From Clostridia bacterium (GTDB taxonomy: Bacteria > Bacillota > Clostridia > Oscillospirales > Acutalibacteraceae), in assembly GCA_017414965.1 (NCBI GenBank), contig JAFQJL010000028.1, positions 1 through 55,363 of the forward strand: 55,363 bases of DNA. The letters run 5' to 3'. This document shows positions 26,379 to 34,678 of the stretch, one piece after another; the first letter of the stretch is position 1, and each line of letters begins with the position of its first letter. The translations under genes were made by a program, and so were the position numbers. The notes under the pieces are model-generated. The model ran no database searches and was not told the DNA's origin. It was given only the letters and a program-made list of their open reading frames with translations.

Positions 26379-28358
26379 ATGTCGGATCTGATCTTTTCGG
26401 AAGAAACGCGAAAATTTCTCTCGCTGCTGGCGAAGGATTATCCCTCGGTGACGGCTGCGACCGGCCGCATTGTGAATTTGCAAGCGTTGCTGAAGCTGCC
26501 CAAGGGAACGGAGCATTTTATGAGCGACCTGCACGGCGAATCGGAGGCGTTTGTCCACATCCTCAACAGCTCGTCCGGCGTTATCCGCGAAAAAGCGGAC
26601 GCGATCTTAGGTCCGCGCGTGCCGGAGGAGGAGCGCGCGGAGTTTGCCACGATGGTGTACTATCCCGAGCAGAAGCTGCCTCTTCTCAAGGCCAAACAAC
26701 GCGATCTCGGCACGTGGTATCGGCTGACGCTGATGCGGTTGATCGATCTGTGTCGGTTGGTTTCGTCCAAACATACGCGCGCGTACGTGCGCGCGGCGCT
26801 GCCGGCCAATACCGCTTACATCATCGACGAGTTGCTGCACGCGCATTTTGAGGACCACGACAAAAATCTGTACTACGGCCAGATCATCGACAGCATTTTG
26901 GATGGCGGCGCCGCGGATGCGTACATCGTAAGCCTTTGCCAAGTCATTAAGCGGCTGGCGGTTTCGCGCCTGCATATCGTGGGCGATCTGTTTGATCGCG
27001 GTCCGCGTCCGGACGTGATTCTGGACGAATTGATGGCGCGCACAGCCGTGGATATTCAATGGGGCAACCACGACGTCGTGTGGCTGGGTGCCGCCGCCGG
27101 CAGTCCGGTTTGCGTGGCGACGGTGCTGCGCAACAGCCTATCCTACAACAACTACGAGATGCTGGAGGAGGGGTACGGCATCAACCTGCGCCGCTTGGCG
27201 CTGTTTGCCGACGCCACCTATGCCGACTCGGATTTGACGCTGTTTATGCCCAAGCAAAACCGGCCGGATGAGCTGTACAGCGAATCCCACCAGCTTCGCA
27301 CCGCGCGAATGACCAAGGCGATCACGGTGGTGATGATGAAGCTGGAAGCGGCGGTCATTGCACGGCATCCGGAATACGAAATGGTCAATCGGGCGCTGCT
27401 AAACCACATCAACTTCGAGCGTCGCACCGTCACCATCGACGGCGCGGAGTATCCGCTGTCGACCGCCGATCTGCCGACGGTGGATCCGCGCGATCCGGCG
27501 CATCTCACCGACGACGAGTATTACCTCATCAGCACGCTGACCTCCTCGTTTATGCACAGCGAGAAACTGCAGCGCCACGCGCAATATCTGCTGAGTAAAG
27601 GCAGCCTGTACCACATCGCCAACGGCAACCTGTTGTACCACGGATGCATTCCGATGGACGACGAGGGGAGGTTTGCCACCGTTTCCGCCACCGGCGAGCC
27701 GCTTTCCGGTCAGCCGTTGATGGACGCCTGCGACCGCTTGGCGCGCCGCGGCTATTTTGCACCGGAGGGAAGTACCGAGCGCGAAAGCGGACGCGATTTT
27801 CTGTGGTATTTGTGGTGCGGTCCGCAATCGCCGCTGTTTGGGCGCGCGCGGATGACCACCTTTGAACGCTTGTTTGTGGCGGATGCCGCCACCCACGCGG
27901 AGCCTAAAAACCCGTACTACCGCATTTACAGCCACGAAGCGGTCGCCAAACGCATTTTGACCGAGTTCGGTCTGGATCCGGACACCGGACACATCATCAA
28001 CGGTCACGTGCCGGTCAAAGCGACCGAGGGAGAGGATCCGATCAAGGCAAACGGTCGTTTGATCGTGATCGACGGCGGATTTTGTCGTGCTTACCAGCGC
28101 ACCACCGGCATCGCCGGCTACACGCTGGTGTTTAACAGCCGCAAACTTTCTCTTCGCATTCACGACAGTTTTGAATCGGCGGAGCGCGCGGTGCACACCA
28201 ACACCGACATTGCCTCCCGCGCGACCGACGTGGAGATTATGCCGCACCGTCTGCTCATCGAAGACACCGACGAGGGCGCGCAATACCGCAAGCAGATTGC
28301 CGATCTGAAGCAGCTGGTGTTGGCGTATCAAAAAGGTTTACTCAAAGAGCACGCGTAA
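26379..28358 (+). CDS. fbp: Fructose-1,6-bisphosphatase class III
   Basis: Hydrolyses fructose-1,6-bisphosphate in gluconeogenesis. It belongs to the Bacillota-specific class III, a calcineurin-like metallophosphoesterase fold of about 660 residues; this one has 659 from the ATG at 26379 (MSDLIF), spaced from GAGGTG at 26366-26371. An alternative GTG at 26364 overlaps the trmL stop. Metal-binding signatures are FMSDLHGE near residue 48, GDLFDRGPRPD near 205, WGNHDVVW near 227 and NGHVPVK near 545. With ppdK it fits a cell that moves carbon upward from pyruvate, an inference. A parS-like site begins right after its stop. Confidence 0.96.
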   Translation: MSDLIFSEETRKFLSLLAKDYPSVTAATGRIVNLQALLKLPKGTEHFMSDLHGESEAFVHILNSSSGVIREKADAILGPRVPEEERAEFATMVYYPEQKLPLLKAKQRDLGTWYRLTLMRLIDLCRLVSSKHTRAYVRAALPANTAYIIDELLHAHFEDHDKNLYYGQIIDSILDGGAADAYIVSLCQVIKRLAVSRLHIVGDLFDRGPRPDVILDELMARTAVDIQWGNHDVVWLGAAAGSPVCVATVLRNSLSYNNYEMLEEGYGINLRRLALFADATYADSDLTLFMPKQNRPDELYSESHQLRTARMTKAITVVMMKLEAAVIARHPEYEMVNRALLNHINFERRTVTIDGAEYPLSTADLPTVDPRDPAHLTDDEYYLISTLTSSFMHSEKLQRHAQYLLSKGSLYHIANGNLLYHGCIPMDDEGRFATVSATGEPLSGQPLMDACDRLARRGYFAPEGSTERESGRDFLWYLWCGPQSPLFGRARMTTFERLFVADAATHAEPKNPYYRIYSHEAVAKRILTEFGLDPDTGHIINGHVPVKATEGEDPIKANGRLIVIDGGFCRAYQRTTGIAGYTLVFNSRKLSLRIHDSFESAERAVHTNTDIASRATDVEIMPHRLLIEDTDEGAQYRKQIADLKQLVLAYQKGLLKEHA

Positions 28359-28374
28359 AGTTTCACGTGAAACA
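28359..28374. promoter_or_regulatory. parS site (ParB/Spo0J binding), origin-proximal copy 1
   Basis: AGTTTCACGTGAAACA differs from the consensus TGTTTCACGTGAAACA only at the first base. It lies between the fbp stop and the terminator. ParB loads here to organise the origin and recruit SMC. Confidence 0.88.
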
Positions 28375-28412
28375 AAAACCGCAGACCTGCGAAAACAGGT
28401 CTGCGGTTTTTT
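28374..28412. terminator. Bidirectional terminator between fbp and jag
   Basis: AAAAACCGCAGACCTG (28374-28389) pairs with CAGGTCTGCGGTTTTT (28396-28411), loop CGAAAA, followed by T. It shares its first base with the parS site and lies between convergent genes. Confidence 0.9.
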
Positions 28413-28421
28413 AATTGGTGT

Positions 28422-29387
28422 TTACAGGTCGATGCGGCCGTACAGCTTCACGTCGCTGTTCTCCACCGAGGAGAAGGTCTTTTCCGGCGGCGTCACACCG
28501 TCGGCATCCGGCAACGGATTCTGGCGGCTGACAAACGCGCGCACCTCGCGCGGTTTGACCGGAATGACGTACGGATCCACGCGCTTCTCGCGCTTGGGCG
28601 CGTTGCCGTTGTTGCCGCCGCCGTTTCCACGGCCGCGACGGTTGCGGCGATTGCCGCCCTGCGGAGCGTCTTTCATCGGGTTGTCGTCCGACGGTCCGAT
28701 GATCACGTGGCGGTTCGGCTCCTTGCCGACACTCCACGAGGTCGCGCCTTCCACTTTTTGCACGGCGGTGTGCACGATGCGGCGCTCGTACGGATTCATC
28801 GCTTCGAGCGAGGTCTTGCGACCGGTTTTGGCAGCGCGCGTCGCGTGACGCGTGGCCATACCGGACAGCGATTCCTCGCGGCGCTCACGGTAGTTGCCGA
28901 TGTCGATGGTCACGCGGCAGTAGCCCTCGTGACCGCGGTTGGCCACCAGACTGGTCAGGTGCTGCAACGCATCCAGCGTATCGCCACGGCGACCGATAAC
29001 AAAGCCGAGGCGCTCGCCGTCCAGTCGCAGAATTACGCCGGTTTCGGTGGTCTCCACCTCAATCTCGGCATCCTGCGCGCCCATACCACCCAGCACACCG
29101 GCGAGGTAGTCCTTCGCGCGGGCGGCGGCATCGGAGAAATCGGCCGGATTGGCGGGTTTCTCCGCTTTCTTTTCGGATTTCTTGGCTTTCTTCGGTTTCT
29201 TTTCGTCCGCCGTCTCGATCCACGCTTTCACGATCGCCGGCTGGCCGCCGAACAGTCCCAGTACTTTTTTCTGGGCTTCCTGCACGATTTCGGATTTCAG
29301 GGCGGAAACCTCCACACCCAGTTCGGTTGCGGCCGCCGCCAACGCTTCTTCGACGGTTGCCGCTTCTTTGATGATCTCTTTTCTCAT
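28422..29387 (-). CDS. jag: RNA-binding protein Jag/KhpB (Jag-N, KH, R3H)
   Basis: RNA-binding regulator that in Bacillota works with KhpA and affects cell elongation. The 321-residue form starts MRKEIIKEAATVEEAL (Jag-N, with EIVQEAQKKVLGLFGG), followed by a Lys/Ala-rich linker (about 68-90), a KH domain with GRRGDTLDALQHL, and the R3H domain with NPYERRIVHTAVQ and ending GKEPNRHVIIGP. The tail has an RNRRGRGNGGG-type Arg/Gly segment and is about 60 residues longer than usual. The start at 29387 has AAGGAA upstream; the frame extends farther but that part has Arg-rich shadow composition. It lies downstream of yidC, the standard order. Confidence 0.94.
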   Translation of the reverse strand: MRKEIIKEAATVEEALAAAATELGVEVSALKSEIVQEAQKKVLGLFGGQPAIVKAWIETADEKKPKKAKKSEKKAEKPANPADFSDAAARAKDYLAGVLGGMGAQDAEIEVETTETGVILRLDGERLGFVIGRRGDTLDALQHLTSLVANRGHEGYCRVTIDIGNYRERREESLSGMATRHATRAAKTGRKTSLEAMNPYERRIVHTAVQKVEGATSWSVGKEPNRHVIIGPSDDNPMKDAPQGGNRRNRRGRGNGGGNNGNAPKREKRVDPYVIPVKPREVRAFVSRQNPLPDADGVTPPEKTFSSVENSDVKLYGRIDL

Positions 29388-29451
29388 CGTTTTCTTCCTT
29401 TCTATCTCTCCGTCGGTCGCGGAAGTGGCGTCAGTTCCGACGGGTAGTGTC

Positions 29452-30657
29452 TTATTCTTCCTCGGCAGTCGGCTCGGCCGTTTCTGCTTCAGGGAGAGCT
29501 TCCGGCTTCTTATCCGCCGGCTTTTTCTTTTTGTACGGCGCTTTCTTGGCCGCTTCCTCGGCCGCCTGACGCTCGCGCGCCTCTGCCATACGCTGTTTCT
29601 TTTCCGCCAGCTTGCGCGCACGGCGCTCGTCGTACTCACGTTGGGCGTCGGCACGAGCCTTGGCCGGATCGTAGATCTTGTTGAGCACCACCGTCTGCAC
29701 CAGCGCGATCAGGTTGGAGAAGATCCAGTAGATACCCACCGCACCCGGTACGATAAAGGTAATATACAGAGAGAACAGCGGCATGGTAAACATCATGCCA
29801 TTGGAACAGCCCTGCGTCTTCTTAAGGGCGGGGTCATCGGTCTGCGGTTGGCCTTTTTTGGCAAAGCGCATCGACAGCAAAGACGAGCCGAGCGCCGACA
29901 GACCGGACAGCAACGCCACCAGCCACAACCAGTTGGGCACAAAACCCTGCCACGGCTGATCCAGCAACGAAACACCGAACAACTGAAGCTGATCGTGAAT
30001 GTTTTCCATGCTATTCCACGCGGCGTCTGCTTTGGCATTATCGCCCTTATAGTGCTTATCCAGCGCTTTCTGGATGCGGGCCTCGTTGTTGCCCTTATCC
30101 ATCACGCTGAGCAGGCGCATTTCGCGGTAGTAGGAATTGGTAGAGCCGTCCTGCTCGCTAATGTACCACGACAACTCCTCTTCCGGAATGACCGCGCCGT
30201 CGCTGTTGGTATTCTGCTTCTTTTCTTTGTCGGTTTTATAGGTGACCGTCTCGATCGCCACCGTGATGGCGCCCTCGTCCACCTGCGTGAGATACTGCAG
30301 CGGCTGGTAGATGTCCGCCAACACGCCCATCAGCACCACCATCGACAACAGCATTGGCAGGCAACCACCGGTCATGCTGACGCCTTCTTTTTCGTACAGC
30401 TCCTGCTGTTTCTGCTGCAGTTTCTGCGGATCGCGGGCGTATTTTTTCTGCAAACGCTCAATGCGCGGCGCCAGACGAGCGCGGTCCATCGAGCTCTTCT
30501 GGTTCTTCAGCGAGAACGGGAAGGTCAGCAGACGCGTGACCAGCGTAAACCACAAAATGGTCAGCAGGTAGTTGTTAAAACCGATCGTGCTGTTAATAAA
30601 ACGCAGGAGGTATCCGAATACCCACGCAATCGGTTGAAAGATTTCCATCATATTCAT
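29452..30657 (-). CDS. yidC: Membrane protein insertase YidC/OxaA
   Basis: Inserts and folds membrane proteins at the Sec translocon. The 401-residue protein starts MNMMEIFQPIAWVFGYLL and has the YidC core: transmembrane segment 1 (about 8-30), FPFSLKNQKSSMDRARLAPRI with the cytoplasmic hairpin, SMTGGCLPMLLSMVVLMG, and later segments ending VPGAVGIYWIFSNLIALVQ. An extracellular insertion of about 130 residues between the second and third segments makes it longer than B. subtilis SpoIIIJ. The tail is Lys/Glu-rich. AAGGAGA precedes the ATG. It lies between yidD and jag in the rpmH-rnpA-yidD-yidC-jag operon. Confidence 0.96.
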   Translation of the reverse strand: MNMMEIFQPIAWVFGYLLRFINSTIGFNNYLLTILWFTLVTRLLTFPFSLKNQKSSMDRARLAPRIERLQKKYARDPQKLQQKQQELYEKEGVSMTGGCLPMLLSMVVLMGVLADIYQPLQYLTQVDEGAITVAIETVTYKTDKEKKQNTNSDGAVIPEEELSWYISEQDGSTNSYYREMRLLSVMDKGNNEARIQKALDKHYKGDNAKADAAWNSMENIHDQLQLFGVSLLDQPWQGFVPNWLWLVALLSGLSALGSSLLSMRFAKKGQPQTDDPALKKTQGCSNGMMFTMPLFSLYITFIVPGAVGIYWIFSNLIALVQTVVLNKIYDPAKARADAQREYDERRARKLAEKKQRMAEARERQAAEEAAKKAPYKKKKPADKKPEALPEAETAEPTAEEE

Positions 30658-30670
30658 AGCTTATGTCTCC

Positions 30671-30925
30671 TTATTTCCGGTAAGAAATTCGTTTGTGCGG
30701 CTTCGGGAACTTCTCCGGCACCGGATCGTAGCCGTGTCCGCCCCACGGATTGCATCGTGCGATCCGTTTGATCGTCAGCCAACCACCGCGCACCGCGCCA
30801 AACCGCGAAATCGCCTCCAGTCCGTAGGACGAACAGGTGGGGGAGTAGCGGCAGCAGGGATTTTTGCGAAAAATCCCGAAGATCCGCTGATACGCGCGGA
30901 TCAAAAACAACAACACGTGCTTCAT
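30671..30925 (-). CDS. yidD: Membrane protein insertion efficiency factor YidD
   Basis: Small YidD-family protein, 84 residues from MKHVLLFLIRAYQRIF, with the hallmark CRYSPTCSSYGLEAI and CNPWGGHGYDPVP. It assists YidC-dependent insertion. Its ATG overlaps the rnpA stop in ATGA (30922-30925). The N-terminal extension in the same frame overlaps rnpA and is not supported. Confidence 0.95.
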   Translation of the reverse strand: MKHVLLFLIRAYQRIFGIFRKNPCCRYSPTCSSYGLEAISRFGAVRGGWLTIKRIARCNPWGGHGYDPVPEKFPKPHKRISYRK

Positions 30926-31266
30926 ACCGACTCCTTGATCACGCCAAGCTCTCGCAAGGCGGTGTCCACCACCGGCACCAGCTGTGTGCTGGTGGCATAA
31001 ACGGTGCGCGTGCGTGCGACAAACACCAGATCCCATCCGTCCGGCACAGCGGGCTTAACCGCGTCAAACGCGGCGCGGATGATCCGGCGGCAACGGCTGC
31101 GGTTGACGGCACTCCCCAGTTTTTTGCCGGTGGTAATGCCGGTTCGGAGCACGCCGAGCCGATTTTTGCGCGCGTACACGATGAGCAGCGGATCCACCAC
31201 CGATTTCCCGTGGTAGTACAGCGTTTTGAATTCCTTATTCAGTTTGAGAGTAATTCCCTTACTCAT
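30922..31266 (-). CDS. rnpA: Ribonuclease P protein component
   Basis: Protein subunit of RNase P, which matures tRNA 5' ends. 114 residues from MSKGITLKLNKEFKTLY; the ATG at 31266 is 6 nt from AGGAGT, whereas the GTG at 31269 is too close. The family signature GSAVNRSRCRRIIRAAF is present, with an aromatic-lined N-terminal region. It lies downstream of rpmH after a hairpin and overlaps yidD by 4 bp. Confidence 0.95.
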   Translation of the reverse strand: MSKGITLKLNKEFKTLYYHGKSVVDPLLIVYARKNRLGVLRTGITTGKKLGSAVNRSRCRRIIRAAFDAVKPAVPDGWDLVFVARTRTVYATSTQLVPVVDTALRELGVIKESV

Positions 31267-31285
31267 CACGGCACTCCTGTTCTAC

Positions 31286-31315
31286 AAAAAAAGCCACCAA
31301 AACGGTGGCCTTTTT
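31286..31315 (-). terminator. Attenuating hairpin between rpmH and rnpA
   Basis: GCCACC (31293-31298) pairs with GGTGGC (31304-31309), extended by A/T tracts on both sides; on the minus strand it ends in a T-run. It would make L34 mRNA more abundant than the downstream genes. Confidence 0.75.
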
Positions 31316-31317
31316 CA

Positions 31318-31452
31318 TTAGTAGCTCAGTTTTTTGCGGCCTTTGGCGCGACGACGGGCAAGGACCTTACGGCCGTTCTTGGTCGCCATTCTCTTCATAA
31401 AACCGTGTTCCTTTTGCGCGTGGCGCTTTTTGGGCTGGAAAGTACGCAGCAT
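31318..31452 (-). CDS. rpmH: 50S ribosomal protein L34
   Basis: A 44-residue Arg/Lys-rich protein, start [20 protein letters not shown], end [12 protein letters not shown], a complete match to L34. AGGAGAGA precedes the ATG. It heads the operon transcribed away from dnaA, as in nearly all Bacillota origins. Confidence 0.97.
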   Translation of the reverse strand: MLRTFQPKKRHAQKEHGFMKRMATKNGRKVLARRRAKGRKKLSY

Positions 31453-31580
31453 TTCTCTTCTCTCCTTTTCGTTTTCTCGTTTCCCGCGAGGCGGAAAGTC
31501 GATTGGTATTTTTGCGGGAAAACCCGTCTTTTCTTCGTTATACCGAAAATTGTTTTCACAAAACAGTCCGGCAATGATGT

Positions 31581-31610
31581 ATTATAACTCATTCAGACGG
31601 CGCTTGTCAA
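31581..31610 (-). promoter_or_regulatory. Promoter of rpmH operon
   Basis: Minus strand TTGACA (31605-31610), 18 bp, TATAAT (31581-31586), about 130 bp before the rpmH start. Confidence 0.75.
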
Positions 31611-31672
31611 CAAAAATTTTTTATTTTTCCTTATTTAATAAAAATATAGTCCAAAAAAATCGTCGGTTTCTC

Positions 31673-31701
31673 TTGCAATAGGAACGTTCCTGTGTTATAA
31701 T
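31673..31701 (+). promoter_or_regulatory. Promoter of dnaA with a palindrome in its spacer
   Basis: TTGCAA (31673-31678), 17 bp, TATAAT (31696-31701). The spacer contains the perfect 12-bp palindrome AGGAACGTTCCT (31680-31691), a candidate operator. The predicted 5' untranslated region is about 165 nt. Confidence 0.8.
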
Positions 31702-31825
31702 TCTAATATATATGTATTTATATATTATATATATTTAATTAAAGCAGAGTTTTAAGTATTATGATAGTGGTGTTGCAGTAGGTTTCCACTTACTTTGCAT
31801 CAACTTCGTATGCACTTTGCAGTTC

Positions 31826-31863
31826 CCGTTTCTGTTATGATGATTTTACTATAACAGAAACGG
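31826..31863 (+). promoter_or_regulatory. 13-bp hairpin overlapping the dnaA ribosome binding site
   Basis: CCGTTTCTGTTAT (31826-31838) pairs perfectly with ATAACAGAAACGG (31851-31863) around a 12-nt loop. The last bases of the 3' arm are the first bases of the GGAGGT Shine-Dalgarno (31862-31867). There is no T-run after it, so it is not a terminator. Confidence 0.7.
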
Positions 31864-31873
31864 AGGTCTTTTG

Positions 31874-33262
31874 ATGAACCCAACCCTACAAATTTTTCAT
31901 AACGAGGAAGAGCGTATGAGAAACATTCAAGAAGCCTGGGAGGCTATTTTGCAGATCCTGAAAAGCGACCCGACGGTCAGTCCCGCCGCCTACGATCTCT
32001 GGATCAAGGAAATCCAGCCGATCGCCATTGAGGGCGAGGCGCTGGTGTTGTCGGTACCGTCGGTTTTTCAGCGCGACATTATCGAGCAGCAGTTCGCCGG
32101 TCCGCAGGTATCGGCGGTGCAGGCGGCGATCGGTATTCCGCTGAAATTACTCATTCGCGCGGAGGACGAGGAAGCCGCGCGCGAGGAAGAGGATAAGCAG
32201 GACAAGCAGCTCCGCCGCGATCTGACAACGTATTACAAGATGATCAATCCGTTTTACACGTTTAAAACGTTCGTTGTCGGACCGACCAACGATTTTGCTT
32301 ATCTGGCGGCGCAGTCGGTGGCGGACAAGCCGGCCAACGCCTACAACCCGCTGTTTATCTGGGGTGGCTCCGGATTGGGTAAAACCCACCTGCTGCACGC
32401 GATCTGCAACGAGATCCACCAGAATAACCCCAAATCGAAGATCCTTTACACCACCTGCGAATCGTTTACCAACGATTTTCTGGCGGCGCTGCACGATATG
32501 ACCTTGCCGGATTTCCGCCAGAAATATCGCGACGTGGATATTTTGTTGATCGACGATATTCAATTTTTGGCCAACAAGGTGCAGACGCAGGAGGAATTCT
32601 TCAACACGTTTGAAGCCATTAAGTTGGCGGGCGGTCAAGTGGTTCTCACCTCCGACCGTCGCCCCAACGAGATTGCCACGCTGACCGACCGTTTGATGAG
32701 CCGATTTGAAGCGGGTATGCTCGCCGATATTCAGCCGCCGCCCATTGAAACGCGTATTTTGATCGTGCAGTCGAAGGCGGCGCAGCTCAATTTCCACATT
32801 GACAAAAACGTTTGCGATTATATCGCGCGCGAGTTGAAGACCAACGTCCGTCAGATTGAGGGTGTTATTAATAAGCTCCACGCGGAATATCGCTTAAACG
32901 GCAGCGTGCCGACCGAACGCTCGGCGGAGCTGGCGATCAGCAATGTCCGCAACGACAATCAGCCGGTGGAAGTGACGGTCGACCGCATCATTGCGGAGGT
33001 TGCACGGACGATGAACGTTCAGCCGGAGGATATTCGTAATAAGGGCGGTAACTCGCAGATCAGTAAGGCGCGTAAAGTATCGGCTTACATCATCCGTGAA
33101 ATCACGCGAATGAAAACCAAAGAGATCGGTAACGAATTCGGCGGTTTGGATCATTCCACCATTTCGTATGCCACCACCAGCGTGGAAAACAAAATGAAGA
33201 GCGATACCGCTTTTAAAGCGATGGTAGAGGATATTCTGAACAACCTCAAAACCGATCGTTGA
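31874..33262 (+). CDS. dnaA: Chromosomal replication initiator DnaA
   Basis: AAA+ ATPase that binds DnaA boxes and melts oriC. Domain I runs from MRNIQEAWEAILQIL; an acidic linker (about 95-112) follows; the AAA+ core has GGSGLGKTH near residue 165 and LLIDDIQF near 224; domain IV has KARKVSAYIIRE and the signature GNEFGGLDHST. Residue 425 is Leu where the signature usually has Arg (GGRDHT/S). ATG 31874 has GGAGGT 6 nt upstream; the internal ATG 31916 (MRNIQ) with GAGG also fits and matches the family N-terminus better, so the true start is open. Length is 462 or 448 residues. Confidence 0.97.
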   Translation: MNPTLQIFHNEEERMRNIQEAWEAILQILKSDPTVSPAAYDLWIKEIQPIAIEGEALVLSVPSVFQRDIIEQQFAGPQVSAVQAAIGIPLKLLIRAEDEEAAREEEDKQDKQLRRDLTTYYKMINPFYTFKTFVVGPTNDFAYLAAQSVADKPANAYNPLFIWGGSGLGKTHLLHAICNEIHQNNPKSKILYTTCESFTNDFLAALHDMTLPDFRQKYRDVDILLIDDIQFLANKVQTQEEFFNTFEAIKLAGGQVVLTSDRRPNEIATLTDRLMSRFEAGMLADIQPPPIETRILIVQSKAAQLNFHIDKNVCDYIARELKTNVRQIEGVINKLHAEYRLNGSVPTERSAELAISNVRNDNQPVEVTVDRIIAEVARTMNVQPEDIRNKGGNSQISKARKVSAYIIREITRMKTKEIGNEFGGLDHSTISYATTSVENKMKSDTAFKAMVEDILNNLKTDR

Positions 33263-33555
33263 AAAATTGGTGAATGGGCGGTTGAACGCGTTTAAATTTA
33301 AAGCGGGTTTCCACCGAATTTTCCACCTGGTTTAAACAACGTTCAACCGGAAAAATCGATAGGAAAAATTTCCACGCGTTAAACATTTTGTCCACCAACC
33401 GATGTGAAAAATTTTGTTTAACTTTTCCGCGCGGTTAACGGCTTTTTCCTATCTTTCAACCAATTCACCGCCTATATGATGAAGACTCTTTTAAGCAGTT
33501 AGTTTTTATAACCTAAGAATTTTGATTATCAACCACAAAAGGAGAGAATGTTGAA
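33263..33555. other. dnaA-dnaN intergenic region, candidate oriC
   Basis: This 293-bp region has four same-direction box-like sites: TTTCCACC (33308-33315), TTTTCCACC (33319-33327), TTTCCACG (33369-33376) and TTGTCCACC (33388-33396), all deviating from TTATCCACA at the end. GGTTGAACG near 33280 and CGTTCAACC near 33340 are inverted repeats, and GCGTTTAAA/GCGTTAAAC/GCGGTTAAC recur. No gene is present. Confidence 0.65.
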
Positions 33556-34674
33556 ATGAAAATCCTGTGTGACAAGCAAACGTTGCTCACCGCGGTTACC
33601 AACGTCAGCCGCGCCGTGTCCGGTAATAAATCGATTTTACCGGCATTGGAAGGTATTTTGATGCGCGTCAACCGTTCCTCGCTGTTTTTGGCCGGCTATA
33701 ACAGCGAAATGGCCATTACCACCACCATCGAAGTGGGTGTGACCGAGCCGGGAGAAATTGTGCTTCCCTCCAAGCTGTTTACGGATATCGTTCGTAAGCT
33801 GCCGGGAGATGAGGTGGAATTGTCGGTGGACGACCGTTTGGCGGTCAATATTAAGAGTGGCTGCTCGAATTTCAACATTATGGGCATCTCCTCGTCGGAG
33901 TATCCGGATATCCCGACGGTGAACGACGGTGTGGGTGTGATGCTGCCGCAGGATACGCTGCACAGTATGATCCGTCAAACAATTTTTGCGGTTTCCTCCA
34001 ACGATGAGCGTCCGGTTCACAAGGGCGTGTTGTTTGATATGGAGGATGGCACTCTGCGTTTGGTGGCGGTGGACGGTTCGCGTCTGGCGCTCCGTTCGGA
34101 GAACATTCAAAATACCGATCGGATGCAGTTTGTGGTACCGGGTCGTACGCTGCAGGAAGTGATGCGGTTGCTGTCGCCGGAGGATGCGTCGATGGTGTCG
34201 CTGGCGGTGGGTCGTCGCCATGTTATTATGGAAATCAACGGGTATGCGGTGGTTTCCAAGTTGTTGGAGGGCGAATTCTTGCCGTATCAGAAGGCTATTC
34301 CGAAAACCGTTCGTATCAACGTCAGCACCAACACGCGCGAATTCATCGACGCGGTAGATCGTGCGTCGCTGATTATTAACGATCGTATGAAATCCCCGAT
34401 CATTACCAAGCTGGAGCAGAACACCGTAACGGTGAAATGTACCACACCGATGGGCAACGCTTCGGATGTGATTTTGGCGAGTGTGCTAGGCTTGACCGAA
34501 GAAGAAGGATTGGAGATGGGCTTTAATAGCCAATATCTGCTCGATGCGCTGAAAAATACCGAGTGTGACGAGATCAAAATGGAAATTAACGACGCCCTGT
34601 CGCCGCTGAAAATCGTGCCGGCGGAAGGTGAGTCGTTCCTGTTCCTCGTGATGCCGGTGCGTATGAAACGGTAA
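33556..34674 (+). CDS. dnaN: DNA polymerase III sliding clamp (beta subunit)
   Basis: Ring-shaped processivity clamp for DNA polymerase III. 372 residues with three clamp-fold domains, starting MKILCDKQTLLTAVTNVSRAVS and ending FLVMPVRMKR, the usual P-V-R C-terminus. GGAGAG at 33541-33546 precedes the ATG. It is followed 4 bp later by the S4 protein gene, so dnaN-yaaA-recF are cotranscribed. Confidence 0.97.
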   Translation: MKILCDKQTLLTAVTNVSRAVSGNKSILPALEGILMRVNRSSLFLAGYNSEMAITTTIEVGVTEPGEIVLPSKLFTDIVRKLPGDEVELSVDDRLAVNIKSGCSNFNIMGISSSEYPDIPTVNDGVGVMLPQDTLHSMIRQTIFAVSSNDERPVHKGVLFDMEDGTLRLVAVDGSRLALRSENIQNTDRMQFVVPGRTLQEVMRLLSPEDASMVSLAVGRRHVIMEINGYAVVSKLLEGEFLPYQKAIPKTVRINVSTNTREFIDAVDRASLIINDRMKSPIITKLEQNTVTVKCTTPMGNASDVILASVLGLTEEEGLEMGFNSQYLLDALKNTECDEIKMEINDALSPLKIVPAEGESFLFLVMPVRMKR

Positions 34675-34678
34675 TAAT

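Larger units (their letters stand above)
31453..31873. other. rpmH-dnaA intergenic region, candidate part of oriC
   Basis: This 421-bp region holds the divergent rpmH and dnaA promoters, an almost pure A/T stretch at about 31696-31742 that could serve as an unwinding element, one degenerate DnaA-box-like TTTCCACT (31783-31790), and the hairpin at 31826-31863. I see no canonical TTATCCACA box. Confidence 0.6.

Noticed and set aside
29388-29654. N-terminal extension of jag by about 89 residues
   Set aside because: Arg/Lys-rich composition is the frame-shifted copy of the yidC tail; AAGGAA and the family start point to 29387.
31680-31691. LexA (SOS) box in the dnaA promoter
   Set aside because: The Gram-positive LexA site needs GAAC and GTTC separated by four bases; here they are adjacent, so only an unspecified palindrome is claimed.
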